Shown here in pieces: positions 26,676-59,700 of a stretch of 64,000 nt of DNA. The translations under genes and the position numbers were made by a program. Origin of the DNA: Theodoxus fluviatilis. Lineage: Eukaryota > Mollusca > Gastropoda > Cycloneritida > Neritidae. The stretch's first letter is position 1, and each line of letters starts with the position of its first letter. The notes below the pieces were generated by a model. The model was given only the letters and a program-made list of their open reading frames with translations, searched no databases and was not told where the DNA came from. The stretch is from positions 20,001-84,000 of the forward strand of contig JAWQFJ010017476.1 of NCBI GenBank assembly GCA_034096865.1, given 5' to 3'.

Positions 26676-29600
26676 TCAAGTGGCTGTCCTCATGGGGGGC
26701 GAGACCAGGATGACTCCGTCGCCTCGAACAAACAGCATGGGGATGTTCCTCTTGGTGGACTGGAAAGAATGGAATTCCGTCAAGAGTGTTGCTGTCAAAT
26801 TCCGGGGCATTTCCACAAGGAAAAAATACTGTTTGTTAAGACTTGCTGGCTGACATGCTCATTAATATTAAATTAAGAAATTTACAGGCTTGGAAGTAGG
26901 AATGTATAAATCTAAATACTATACATATTAAAAAACCTGTGTAAAGCCTGACAAGTGCTAGTTATCAGCATTTTGTGTCAACTAAGCATCTCAAAGCAAT
27001 TCCATTGCCTTCATTACTTTATATCAAAATATAGCACAGAATTCTAAATAGTCCACAGAGGGAAAAAACGGTAAAAGTAAAGAAAGATGTTCTGCAGTTA
27101 ACTCTCATCGTACACTATCAATACCCCTTGATGGGAAAAAAGCAGGATAAAATTGCAAGAGATCTCCAAGTTTCAGAGATGATAATTTCAAAGAACAACC
27201 TGAATCCTAATCAAAAGAACATCCTCTGTGACCATATATTATCATCATATGTTACGAAAGGCATATCCCCACTAGGCGTTTGTTGTTGTTGATTTATGCA
27301 GCGGGATGGGTATCGTCTGCCAGACCATATGTAGCCTAAATATTTCTGCCAGACCGATAGTAATTGCAGGAAGTGAGCTGTGTGTGTGTGGCACTTGAAT
27401 AGGGAAACTTGATAGTGAATCCTGTTTTCCTGCCTAAAGTGAGAATGACTTAGCGGAGCGTTTAATCTGAAATCAAGCACATCTCGGTTGGTGTTTAACC
27501 ATTAACCAATCCCCAGTGAACTTTTCAGAGGACGGACAAATGATGTGGTTCGATTGACTGATCAATCAGAAATGACTTGCGAGATGGACATGTGATTGGT
27601 CAGTTGGAGGAAAACGCGACTCAAGACCATCCCTGATGATGTGATGGACGAAAACAGCAAGGAGGTTTTAGCGGTCATATTTAACCCGTGTTGTATTGAG
27701 CTACGGGGCGCCCGTTCAAGTTTTTTCACAGGAACAGACCATGATGGTAAACGGTGCCCTGTTCATATGTTTGCCCGCTGAATAAGCTGTAAGAGGATGA
27801 AGTTTCGGCTACGCAAAGTTCCAGAGCAACGCCCGGCCTAGACCCTGGCCGTTTTCCACGTGTTTCGCTGTATTGCCTGAGTGCAGAATGGAATTCTGCA
27901 CTCGCTCTCGCCAGGAAGAAAACCTCAGCCACAAGTTTACAAGATTCTCCTTCAGAAGTTTTCCCCTACAGAGAATACGCTGGACTGTCGCCCTGCCCTC
28001 AGAAAATGACCCCCGAAGTTCTCCGGTGGTCGAGAAAAGCCCTGCTACAGAGCGGAGTTTGACTCCGTCACTGCGCCGACATTCTCCATGCGCCCGCAGC
28101 CGTCCCGCCGCCTGTCACGAGAGGCTTAGCGGTGTTGTCTGCTAATATCTACACCGAGGCCAGGGCTACGCTTCCCCCCATCTACGTTCATCCCCTGAGC
28201 TCTCTCCACCGCAGCCATACCAAGCTCAAGTCTCAGGACCACCTCGTCGTCTACTTGGAAAAGACGAAAACCTCCTGCCCGCTCCAGCACAGGACTTCTC
28301 CATTCATCGGTTGTGAAAGTGCATTCCTCAATGGATATCCAAATTCCCCCCCTCCCCCTCCAGTTCTCGCCACCCTTTTGCCACGCGCGGGTGAAGCAGC
28401 CTCTGATTGGCTGAGAATACGTCGAGCTCAGTTAAGTATCGTATCGGTCTGGCAGACCACTTAGTTATTGATTTTATTTTTGGGGAATGATTTCTTTTGA
28501 TTATCATGCTTAGAATTAATTAGTAATTTGATTGAAGCAGCGATCTTGCACTTAAGCATTTGACTTACCCATGATTAAAGAGCTTTGAATTGTGATTTCT
28601 GTATTCCCACTTCTCATTTACAGACTTATTTCATCCTTGTTTGAATGAGAATGGAAGGTTTCGAGTAGGTATGTGCAGTTCACCCCTAGACCAGAAAACG
28701 ATCCAGAATTAAGATTTTAATCATCTTATACTTACTCGTGACATCATCACACTACAAGGATTCAGTTGCAACATTGGAAAGCATTCCTACATACCTTGTA
28801 AAGTTCTTCATATGTTTCTTCATCTATCTCCACTGTGGTTACTGTCTCTTCAACGTCACCAAGAATCATGTTCAAGTGTTGATCATAGGCCTGAAAGACA
28901 ATCAACAAAACAATCAAGTTCATGCAACACTAACTTTAAGACATCATTTACCAAAGACTAAGGAGTCCAGGCAATGAACTCGGCAGAGCTATTCAGACTT
29001 CTCTGAAAAGATCAATTAAGAATTCATAAATCAAATGAGGAAGCGTTACAGACCAGTAACTTATACACAGTAAATACGATGTTTTCTGCATTTAGACTTG
29101 AGGATTTTTTTTTATATGTTATCCAAATGATGATATACATACAGTCCCCACCTGTGGTCCTACGTATTTCCTGTCTGTCCCTTGCAGAGCTTCAGCTCTG
29201 TATGTTAAAACTTAGGAGAGATTGGATGACTAGGAAAAAGACCAATGACAGCTGGGAAAAACTAGCACAACTATTAGGATTCGGGTCATCTGTGCACATA
29301 ATAACAGAACCATAGCCACTGATACAGGGCACTGCAGACAGGAGAAAATAACAATGAACATGGTAGCTCAGTTGGTAGAGTATTTCAGGTGCTAACCAAA
29401 AGGTCAAGGGTTCAGTCCCTGCCTGTGGTCCCACATGTTTCTTGTCTGTCCCTAGCAGGGATTAGGCTCCATACGTTAAAACTGACAATGATGCATGGTT
29501 TTTCTTTTCCCCCTTTGCGTTGCTAAGAAGCAGGCACTCCCTGTGAATTAATTTTAAAAAATAAGTTTGTATGATCCAATAACAGGTTGCATAAGACATA

Positions 29601-32600
29601 GCTTTTTCTCTGAAAGAAAAACTACCCTGCTACACATGACAAGAGTAACAATTTCTCTCATCTTGTGGAACAAGCTGATGAGATATAATCCTAGGAATCA
29701 TGCACACCTTCAATGGCTAAATTTCTTGCTTGGATTGATCAGATGGAATGAGTTTTCTTCTCACCCTAGCCCTGGATGAATGAATGAACATGGCTTTTGG
29801 TGCTGACCACCCAAATCACTGTTGGTTGGAAACTGAGCATGTCAAAACTCCATTTCCACAGTTAGGCGCCTTTTGAGTCAAGGAGGGAACCTGTCAACAT
29901 GGTATCTTCTCACCCCATTTTGGGGGATGGGTGGGTGGATGGTTTGAGTTTTATAGCGCGTCAACCTTTGAAGGTTATCTAAGGCCATTATCCCTCCAGG
30001 TTTACTGGAGGTCCTACAGACTTTATCTGTCTGTGTGTCTGTCTGTCTGTCTGTCCCGTCTCCACGGCCTATATCTCAAAAACTACTGGACGGATTTCCT
30101 TGAGATTTTGCACACTGACTGGAAGTTAGGTCCCATTCAATATTATCAAATTTTCAGAATCGAGGTTTTAAAAGAAAGTGACTTTTTTACATTTTGGTGT
30201 TTCAATGAAAACAATTCAACAGACTCCATTTTGCAAAAGCTGTGACGTCATCATTTGACGTCGTATAACGTGACGTCATTTGCGAGTAGATTTTTTAGGA
30301 GGATGGATCCTATATAGAATCTATGCCAGGAGGAATAATTTCGAGAACATTGGAGAAGGAGAAAGAATGATTTTTTACGATGCAAGTAGTCAATTCATGG
30401 AATGGCGACCCACTCCACAGCCACGTCACTTTCTTGCTGTATCTCTCGTGGTAACAGATGCGGGCGCAAAAATGGCTTCCAAATGAACGCAGACTTAACT
30501 CGTTGCATTGTATTCCGGACAGCATTTGTGTCTCATTTTTGCCAGACAGTGAGAAGATTTCTCAGACTGTGATAGACAGGGGTATGAATAAATATTACTC
30601 ATGTTATTTAGACGAAATTAAGATCTATGGGCAAGAGGATTACACGGTGGAGGTGACAGCTCGGAGCTTCAGATCAGTGCGAAAAAATGAAACACCACAT
30701 CGATAATTTATATCCATCTTGACGCTGTTAAGCAGAAGATCAACTATCCTCATTGCTCATGCAAGGCTGGGTCTTGTCTCGTCTCGGGGGAAGCGGAAAA
30801 AAGATTTTCCACGACAGCCGTATCTGGCATTTGAACACGATATTGCAGCGCAGTTTTCTCCGTGCCGTCGTCGCTTCATTTTCAGCTATGAGTGAATGAA
30901 AGCGTCGATTCTAATTCCAGGTAGAAACACCACAGTGTTCAGAGTTATGCGAGGAAAAGCTTTCTAACCTATTGACACCAGTCGCTTTTTCTAATGGGAG
31001 ATCCAAAATGCCATCGCAGCTATCATTATTATAATTATAATATAGGCCTGTATGCTAGCTGCTCGATCATCTGCTGCTCAGAGCGCAGATCATAAATATG
31101 CGTCCGGTGTTTATTTCTTTATTAAGACCAGCTTGTTAGAGACGTGCTTTTCCATGGAGAAAATTGTGTTTAGATCTTTTAGGAGAGATATAGTTTACTG
31201 ACACCTTGAACCTTTTCCCAGCTTTAAGTGTGGGAATTTTCATGTTATATTTTTAGTGTTTACACTCCCTTCTCCACGCACTCGGCTAATTAGTGTTCAT
31301 GTTTACAAACTACGGAACAAACGGTTTCTCACAGACATATCGCTTTCAAGAAATACTATAAAAACCCTTGCACGCACTTGCATTCTGCTATTCATACACT
31401 AAACTTTATTCCTCACGCACGTGGCATAGATACAACACTCACTATACATACGTGTACCTTGCACAAGCGCTCCGGGAGAGACACGCGAAAACTGGGAGGT
31501 CACTCTGTCGGAAATCTCGCTAAAATCAGCTTTCTATTGTCTTTATAGTAAAACAAAGAGCCGGATTTTATTCAATTAAAATTCATAACTTTTAAACAAA
31601 TTGACCCACAGTGTTCATACTTATACCATTGGAATGATCTCTTTTCAATGAACTACATTTCATTCGTGTCATTTACCTTTCGTTTTTTCTCGCACATACC
31701 TATATAATACACCTCCTCCTCTGTGTGACTGTGTGAGTGTTAATTCAGCGTCTATGACAAGCCAATGCAAAACAAAACATGTCATAATAGGAGCTTCCTG
31801 AACCTATCCATCATGTTTAAAATATATGGTCGATTGTTTCCTGGGCCGATAGCTTGCAAGGGGGTTTAGGGAAAAGAACGTTATAAATGCTTTACAAACA
31901 CTCCGTCATATCAATTCTCAAATGGCTAAGCTGGTAGAGCGTTGCACTCTTGGTCATGCATGACCAGGTTCGATTCTGCACTGAAACTTTCTTTTCTCTC
32001 TTTTTTCGAGAGGTTGTGGGTTCGAACCCGACCTGGTTTTTTGTGTTTGTGTGTGTGTGTGTGTTTTTTCCTCCCCTTTTTTTTCGAGAGGTTGCGGGTT
32101 CGAACCCGTTCTTTTATCTCTTTTTTAAAATAAATATACGAAAACCTGGAGGTTCAGCGCCAGCGGTTTTTATCATGAAATCCATTAAAACTGGTTAGAT
32201 TATGAAGTCAATTCACGATTCTCTTAGTTAATCGCCTCTTACGAAAGGCATTTGGGAGACGCGGTGGGTCAATTCTTACCCCAACCCACAGGAGAAATAT
32301 CTTTGGGGAAACTCTGAGACTGGGTGGCCACTGAATGCAACTTATAGCACTACGAATGAAGTCAGCGTTTAGCATTTGCATGTTGAGTCAGATGTCTGCA
32401 AACTTACATGGAGTCGGCCTCGAAGTTCTCTGTCATTTCTCATCTTGACATAGATACGCTCATCTAAACTGAGTCGAATGAGGTCCAGCGGCTCCTCCAC
32501 CTGCTGGGTCGGAACTTGCTGAAATGGAGAAATTTACCAAACATAAGCTTGCAAAAAAATAATAATTAAATAACGGTAGCATAGAGACAAAATCGTTTAA

Positions 32601-32680
32601 ACCGTCTGCAACAGCCCATGCTCGAACAATCACAGAAACTTTTCCTTTGTAGCAGACGTTACCTGCTCGTCGTCCGCCAT
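26676..32680 (-). CDS. LSM3: U6 snRNA-associated Sm-like protein LSm3, complete, 4 exons
   Basis: LSm3 is one subunit of the heptameric LSm1-7 (cytoplasmic mRNA decay) and LSm2-8 (nuclear U6 snRNA) rings. Coding exons on the minus strand are 32663-32680 (MADDEQ), 32408-32518, 28795-28890 and 26676-26759. They join in phase 0 at every border to give 102 residues, the length of human LSM3. The Sm1 motif runs through [16 protein letters not shown] and [10 protein letters not shown]. Exon 3 gives [17 protein letters not shown], and the Sm2 motif is [15 protein letters not shown] in the last exon. The C-terminus reads MRTAT rather than the vertebrate RVG ending. A minus-strand AATAAA lies at 26595-26600, about 75 bases past the stop. 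Intron 2 (28891... to 32407 side) contains a complete copy of a 2.2-kb transposable element and a SINE. The gene is divergent from TMEM209. Confidence 0.96.
27346..28455. mobile_element. Candidate DNA element with 14-bp inverted termini in LSM3 intron 3
   Basis: CTGCCAGACCGATA (27346-27359) is matched by TATCGGTCTGGCAG (28442-28455). The interior is much richer in G+C than its surroundings. No target duplication is evident, and the GGTCTGCCAGACC core is itself nearly palindromic and recurs at 27313, which weakens the call. Confidence 0.35.
29143..29212 (+). mobile_element. Truncated tRNA-SINE 3' part
   Basis: TCCCCACCTGTGGTCCTACG to GTATGTTAAAACTTA matches the 3' half of the complete SINE at 29358-29484 but lacks the tRNA-like head. 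Confidence 0.6.
29351..29491 (+). mobile_element. tRNA-derived SINE with 7-bp duplication
   Basis: The body 29358-29484 begins with an A-box-like TAGCTCAGTTGGTAGAG and has a B-box-like GGGTTCAGTCCC. It ends in CGTTAAAACTG. ACAATGA occurs at both edges (29351-29357, 29485-29491). It sits in LSM3 intron 2. Confidence 0.75.
30765..30879 (-). pseudogene. THAP-like zinc-finger fragment, copy 1, with stop
   Basis: The minus strand reads [17 protein letters not shown] and then [17 protein letters not shown] before TGA. C-x4-C and FFRFP are features of THAP domains. The rest of the C2CH finger is not in frame. Confidence 0.45.
31919..31984 (+). repeat. tRNA-like segment inside the 2.2-kb element
   Basis: TGGCTAAGCTGGTAGAGCG resembles a pol III A box plus D arm, and GGTTCGATTCT resembles a B box. 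Two further GTGGGTTCGAACCC-type T-arm-like copies follow at about 32010-32032 and 32085-32110. The arms do not pair well, so it is a tRNA-derived relic and not a tRNA gene. Confidence 0.55.
32222..32295 (-). mobile_element. 190-bp SINE family, 5' fragment
   Basis: CGCCTCTTACGAAAGGCATT to CCCCAACCCACAGGAG matches the head half of the family in reverse orientation, just past the 2.2-kb element in LSM3 intron 2. Confidence 0.65.
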
Positions 32681-33617
32681 GCTTGTGCTCATGTAGACGA
32701 TGGGAATTCTAGTTTTGCATTCATTCTTTTGCCTTGATCTCCTTTAAAAAGTCTAATTGTTCAAAATACATATGCTCAATAGTAAAATATTAATCTTGAT
32801 ATGTATAGTTATATTTGATAAATTTACTCATTTCTTTGAATTGTACAAAACTATCCGTTGTACAGCTTTGCATAAAGCGCTAAGCGCTGACGGGCGCGTG
32901 GGTTAAAAGTACCGGTAGTAGACTTTGCCAGTCTCTCTCTTCATTTAAGGTATTTTTATTTCTTTGTGTGTGTGTGTGTTTCTTTTTGTTCAAGATTTGG
33001 ATGTACTCACGTATGGAAATTAAAAACATAAGCAGATGTATTAGCTCGCCTGTCGTCTGAAGTTAGTGGTTGCAGAGCAAGTGCAGCAGTGCCTTTGCTT
33101 TGGACTGACATCACTGTGACAGCGATTTCATATGAATCGGTGTGGTTTTCTATTTCGAAATATCCAGAAAGTGGGTGATTTAGATCGGTATCAGTCAGCC
33201 GATGAAATTTGATATTGCCTTTTCCATGTCTAGATGTGTGTGCTCAATTCGACTTCACTGAGGGCACAAGACTTTAAAATTTGTCTTCGATCATATACTG
33301 GTCACTATTACCAGTCGGGGTAAAGGCTCAAGCAACGTAAACATTTCTCGGTGCATAGCAGCATGCCTCTTGGTCATAGCAACTACTTGTACAGTGGAAC
33401 ATAGATGAGAAGAGGACATTGACCTATCTGATTCCTCTCAGAGCATTCCCAGCTGTGAGGTTGACTGTAGTCAGGAAAGAACAACAGTAATTCAAGATGT
33501 GATGCCAAAGGCAGCACATGACAAATTTATTATTGTTACTTGGCAGCATAATTAATGATGAACTGGATGAGTAGCTTGTTACTTAAAAGAAAAAATCAAC
33601 TGAAGTTGCTTCCCATT

Positions 33618-33621
<4 letters not shown>

Positions 33622-33692
<71 letters not shown>
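33622..33692 (+). repeat. (CT)n microsatellite
   Basis: About 35 CT units between LSM3 and TMEM209. Confidence 0.9.
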
Positions 33693-33695
<3 letters not shown>

Positions 33696-33949
33696 TCCTG
33701 CCCTTTCCTTCCTATCTTCCTTTCATTCTTTCTTTTTTGATTAGTTATGCAGAGGGCTTTTTTCTTTAGCAAATGTAATCGAATCCTAGGAAAATGATCA
33801 TGCTGTTTGCAATGTGTGGATGTTTGTGTGACACTCTGACATCTTTAATTTCTATCACACATGTTTATGTTGTACCTCTACTAATCTCTCACTTGTATCA
33901 GAAAAATAAAACTCCTCTAGGTTGGTAAGAGAAGAACTCAGTTTTTTCC

Positions 33950-34145
33950 TCAGCAATTCGTAAAAGGTGAATAACTAGGGAAATCGTGACTTGCTAGAGC
34001 TCTCTACTCTAGCTCTAGTGATTTGTAGTCAATGGCTTAACATAGCCTACAAAGACAGGTAGGCCACACTTCATTTGTTCATCCATTTACTCATACATTT
34101 GTTCATTCATTCATTTGTTCATTCATTCATGAATTCATTCCCATG
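33950..34145 (+). mobile_element. 190-bp SINE family copy immediately upstream of TMEM209 exon 1
   Basis: AATTCGTAAAAGGTGAATAA, CTCTAGTGATTTGTAGTCAA and TAACATAGCCTACAAAGACA match the family. Its (CATT)n tail runs to 34145, a few bases before the AG at 34151 and 29 bases before the TMEM209 start codon. Confidence 0.7.
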
Positions 34146-34173
34146 TTTCAGAGCACCTGGGAGAGAAGTGAAG

Positions 34174-55949
<21,776 letters not shown>

Positions 55950-56912
55950 CCCAGGGTACAGCCCCTTGGATGCTTCACTGCCATCTGGCTGCGATGGATA
56001 CAGGACAAAGGAGAAAGTGACACTGGTCCATTCTGGCTACATCTGATGGACAGGAATCCTCAGCACTTGTCCTTCCTGCTTTGCAGCTCACAGGTGGCTG
56101 GGTGCTCTGGCCTGGATGATTGGAAAGACAAGCTACAATCCCACGATTGCTCCATTATGATAGCTAAAAGTGAAGGGGAAATCTTCTTCTCTGGAACCAT
56201 GTCAAACAGAACTGGGGGGCAGATGGATGCTGTGGCTCACAGTGAGCATGAATGTGTAGTGTGCGTCTACTTGTGGTTTCAGTTGCCTCTTTTTGCATGG
56301 TGTACTTGTGTACACAAAGTGTGACATTTTAAATGTTTCAGCCTGCATTTTAAATTGGAAACCTGTGCGGGTCTGTAGTGTGTCTGTACGTATGCCCTGG
56401 ACTGTCTGCAGGCCTTGTGCATGGGTTGGCCCACAAAGTTTTAACTACGTTTCTAAGTTGAAGTCCCTGATGTGAATGTGTTTAGGAATATCTTCAAATG
56501 CATCGACTTGGAATTCAGTGCAGTATTCTGGGATAGGCTGACTTATGGGTAAGATTGAAGGGTTTGCACATTCAGGCAAGTGTGGGTGAAAGACAAACTT
56601 ATCATGAAAACCTGGGGGAAAATATATAGGTGCAAGAAGCTGGCCTTTGCTGTTTATCATCTTCGACCCAGTGCTTACACTGAACTTGGTAGGATGAAGT
56701 ACTGATGCTTGTTAGTTCCCTGGATATTTAAAGTTCTCTTCAACTAAGAGAAGTAGGCCTACCTAATATACACTCGCCTTAGAAAAATGTGTACAAAAAT
56801 GTTTATAAACAAAAAGGGCAGACCTGAAACAAGTGCAGGAAGATGAAAAAGAGGATTGATACTGAATGCTATCGTAGGCTGAAGGTTTCCTAGCAACCAA
56901 AATCAATTTTTT
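55950..56912 (+). other. TMEM209 3' flank / probable 3' UTR
   Basis: No further coding exon is recognised. There is no AATAAA in the first kilobase; the next one I noticed on this strand is at 58501-58506, beyond a transposable element, so the 3' end is unresolved. Confidence 0.4.
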
Positions 56913-57745
56913 GACTCACATGCGAAGCAAAAGTGAGTCTATGTACTCACCCTTTTCGTCCGTCCGGGCGTCCGGTCCGGGCGTCCGAAAACTTTAACGT
57001 TGGATTTTTCTCGGAGACTATTAAGTCTATCAATACCAAATGTGGCATGATGGTGTATGATGCCAAGGCCTCAAAAAACATACATAGTGACTTAACCTTG
57101 CTTCAAGGTCAAGGTCGCAGGGGCCATAAATGTTGTCTAAAAAAGTCATTTTTCACATTTTCTCAATTTTCTCTGAAGTTTTTGAGATTGGATACCTGAC
57201 CTATATATGGTATATAGGGCAAAGTAAGCCCTATCTTTTGATACCAGTTTGGTTGACCTTGCTTCAAGGTCAAGGTCACAGGAGCTCTTCAAAGTTGGAT
57301 TGTATACATATTTTGAAGTGACCCTGACCCTGAACTATGGAAGATAACTGTTTCAAACTTAATAATTATGTGGGGCACATGTTATACTTTAATCATGAGA
57401 CACATTTGGTCACATATCATCAAGGTCAAGGTCCCTTTGACCCTTATGAGATGTGACCAAAATGGGGTAGTGAACCAGTAAAAGTGACCATATCTCATGG
57501 TAGAAAGTGCCAATAATCACCATTGTGCTTCCTATGTCTTGAATTAACAGCTTTGTGTTGCATGACCTTGGATGACCTTGACCTTGGGTCAAGGTCACAT
57601 GTATTTTGGTAGGAAAAATGTGTAAAGCATTTCTTAGTGTATGATGTCATTGGTAGGTTTAGTTGTTTGACCTTCACCTGAAGGTCAAGGTCATATAAAG
57701 GTCAAGGTCAAGCATGTGAGTCGTATGGGCTTTGCCCTTCTTGTT
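56913..57745 (+). mobile_element. 840-bp AGGTCA-rich element, copy 5 (HINE-like)
   Basis: Full-length copy between TMEM209 and CCDC51, with (GTCCGGGC)-type microsatellite and intact 3' hairpin. Confidence 0.88.
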
Positions 57746-58866
57746 TTAATTATTTTGTATAAACAATATAGAAACTGTTATTACTAAATTTGAATGGCTA
57801 GTGTTTTGTGCAAGGAAAGAGTAATGAGAGCATGGATAAAGATAGAAGGTGGATGATACACATACCATGCAGTTCCTTTTATCAGGGGTGCATGTTTGTT
57901 TGGAGTGAATGGAAGCACACGTGTAGTTATCGTGTGATTTTACCAGACAGAATTTGTATTCCTTGTTGGATACAAAAATGAAGCAAGAATTTTTTTTGTC
58001 CATGAATTTCATTTGGTTCATTAACAAGCAATGCATCAGCTGGAATCAGTAAATTCATTCAGAGATGGAGTTGGCATTTGTGGCTTTCAGAAATTAGATG
58101 TGTGCCACGTGTCACTTGATACACAGAAGCTATGCAGCCCAGGAGGCCATGGTGGCAGAGTGAACACTTAGTGTCTTTCTGTTCCTCAATGCACATGTAG
58201 TCCCATCATTATTCTGGAGGACTGTCACCCAGTACTGCTGCAGGAAGTTCCCGATTGTGCCTCAGGTAAGTTTTGCAGTGGAAATAGGTGCCCAGCCGAC
58301 ATGTACAGATGCTGCCTATATTGAAAGCGTCATTCAGCGAGTGCTTGGTTTTGCAAGTATTTGCAACAAAGTATTTTCTTGGGTAAAATGTCATCCCACT
58401 TGGTTGAGAGTGACGGAGTGTGTAATGAATTTTTTTTTTAATCCTCTACAAGGAGTGGAGGGGAAATTCCAACCCATTGAATTCTTGTACATTTCATAAC
58501 AATAAAATATCGTGTTGAATTGGAGCATGACTTGTTTTCTTTGATGGAACCTGTCACTGGGCTGCCATGCATGTTCCCCTAATCAGTTGGTGCCCAATTC
58601 ATAACATGCATTTTCCTCTAGCCTTCACAGCCTCTGACAAGTCTCCTAAGATAGTTGTAGTAGTTGTGGATTGCTACTTTTGATCATGCAGATCTGGCCA
58701 ATCAGTGCTCACACAATACATCAAACAGTAGGAAACCTGTGATAAAGCCAGTTTCATAGATGCTATTTTCTCATATATGTGATTTTCTGTCTGGTAAGTA
58801 TGATTCATGCCACATTTGATAACCTTGAGCTATTTAATGAACTGGTAAGAAACAGAATCTGTTTTT
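57746..58866. other. Intergenic sequence, nothing recognised
   Basis: AT-rich with an AATAAA at 58501 (plus strand); no coding segment is recognised. Confidence 0.4.
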
Positions 58867-59700
58867 GACTCACATGTGAAGCAAAAGTGAGTATGTACTC
58901 ACCCGTTTCGTCCGTCCGGGCGTCCGGGCGTCCGAAAACTTTAACGTTGGATTTTTCTCGGAGACTATTAAGTCTATCAACACCCAATTTGGCATGATGG
59001 TGTATGATGACAAGGCCTCAAAAAGCATACATAGTGACTTGACCTTGCTTCAAGGTCAAGGTCGCAGGGGCCATAAATGTTGTCTAAAAAACAGCCATTT
59101 TTCACATTTTCTCTATTTTCTCTGAAGTTTTTGAGATTGGATACCTCACCTATACATGGTATATAGGGCAAAGTAAGCCCTATTTTTTGATACCAGTTTG
59201 GTTGACCTTGCTTCAAGGTCAAGGTCATTGGAGCTCTTTAAAGTTGGATTGTATACATATTTTGAAGTGATCTTGACCCTGAACTATGGAAGATAACTGT
59301 TTCAAACTTAATAATTATGTGGGGCACATGTTATACTTTCATCATGATACACATTTGGTCACATATCATCAAGGTCAAGGTCACTTTGACCCTAATGAAA
59401 TGTGACCAAAATGGGGTAGTGAACCACTAAAAGTGACCATATCTCATGGTAGAAAGTGCCAATAAGCACCATTGTGCTTCCTATGTCTTGAATTAACAGC
59501 TTTGTGTTGCATGACCTTGGATGACCTTGACCTTAGGTCAAGGCCACATGTATTTTGGTAGGAAAAATGTGTAAAACATTTCTTAGTTTTGTGTATGTCA
59601 TTGCTAGGTGTAGTTGATTGACCTTGAAGGTCATCTGAAGGTCAAGGTCATGTAAAGGTCAAGGTCAAGCATGTGAGTCGTATGGGCTTTGCTCTTGTTT
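58867..59700 (+). mobile_element. 840-bp AGGTCA-rich element, copy 6 (HINE-like, more diverged)
   Basis: Begins GACTCACATGTGAAGCAAAA and ends TATGGGCTTTGCTCTTGTTT. The terminal hairpin is damaged (GGGCTTTGCTC). Confidence 0.85.

Larger units (their letters stand above)
29992..32169 (+). mobile_element. 2.2-kb transposable element, copy 1 (uninterrupted)
   Basis: The left end is CCTCCAGGTTTACTGGAGG, a perfect hairpin, followed by a (TCTG)n microsatellite and TCCCGTCTCCACGGCC. The right end carries the inverse AAACCTGGAGG, then TTCAGCGCCAGCGG and T-rich sequence. TTAT lies at both borders. The second copy at 51421-54610 matches it almost base for base. The interior includes CRE-like TGACGTCA sites (30243, 30271), a THAP-like minus-strand frame near 30770-30879 that is interrupted by TGA, and tRNA-like sequence at 31919-31984. 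It lies in LSM3 intron 2. Confidence 0.88.
32681..34151. other. LSM3-TMEM209 divergent intergenic region
   Basis: This interval separates the LSM3 start codon (minus strand) from the first TMEM209 coding exon (plus strand), so it should hold both promoters or a shared one. I see no clear TATA box or CpG island. It contains a (CT)n tract at about 33622-33692 and, from about 33945, a SINE-like repeat ending in a CATT-rich tail that runs right up to the TMEM209 exon. Confidence 0.5.

Noticed and set aside
30280..30486. 68-codon frame conserved between the two 2.2-kb element copies
   Set aside because: Identity reflects recent copying of the whole element, not selection on the frame; no domain recognised.
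31919..31984. Functional tRNA gene
   Set aside because: A- and B-box-like motifs exist but the acceptor, anticodon and T arms do not pair, and the same relic occurs in the other element copy.
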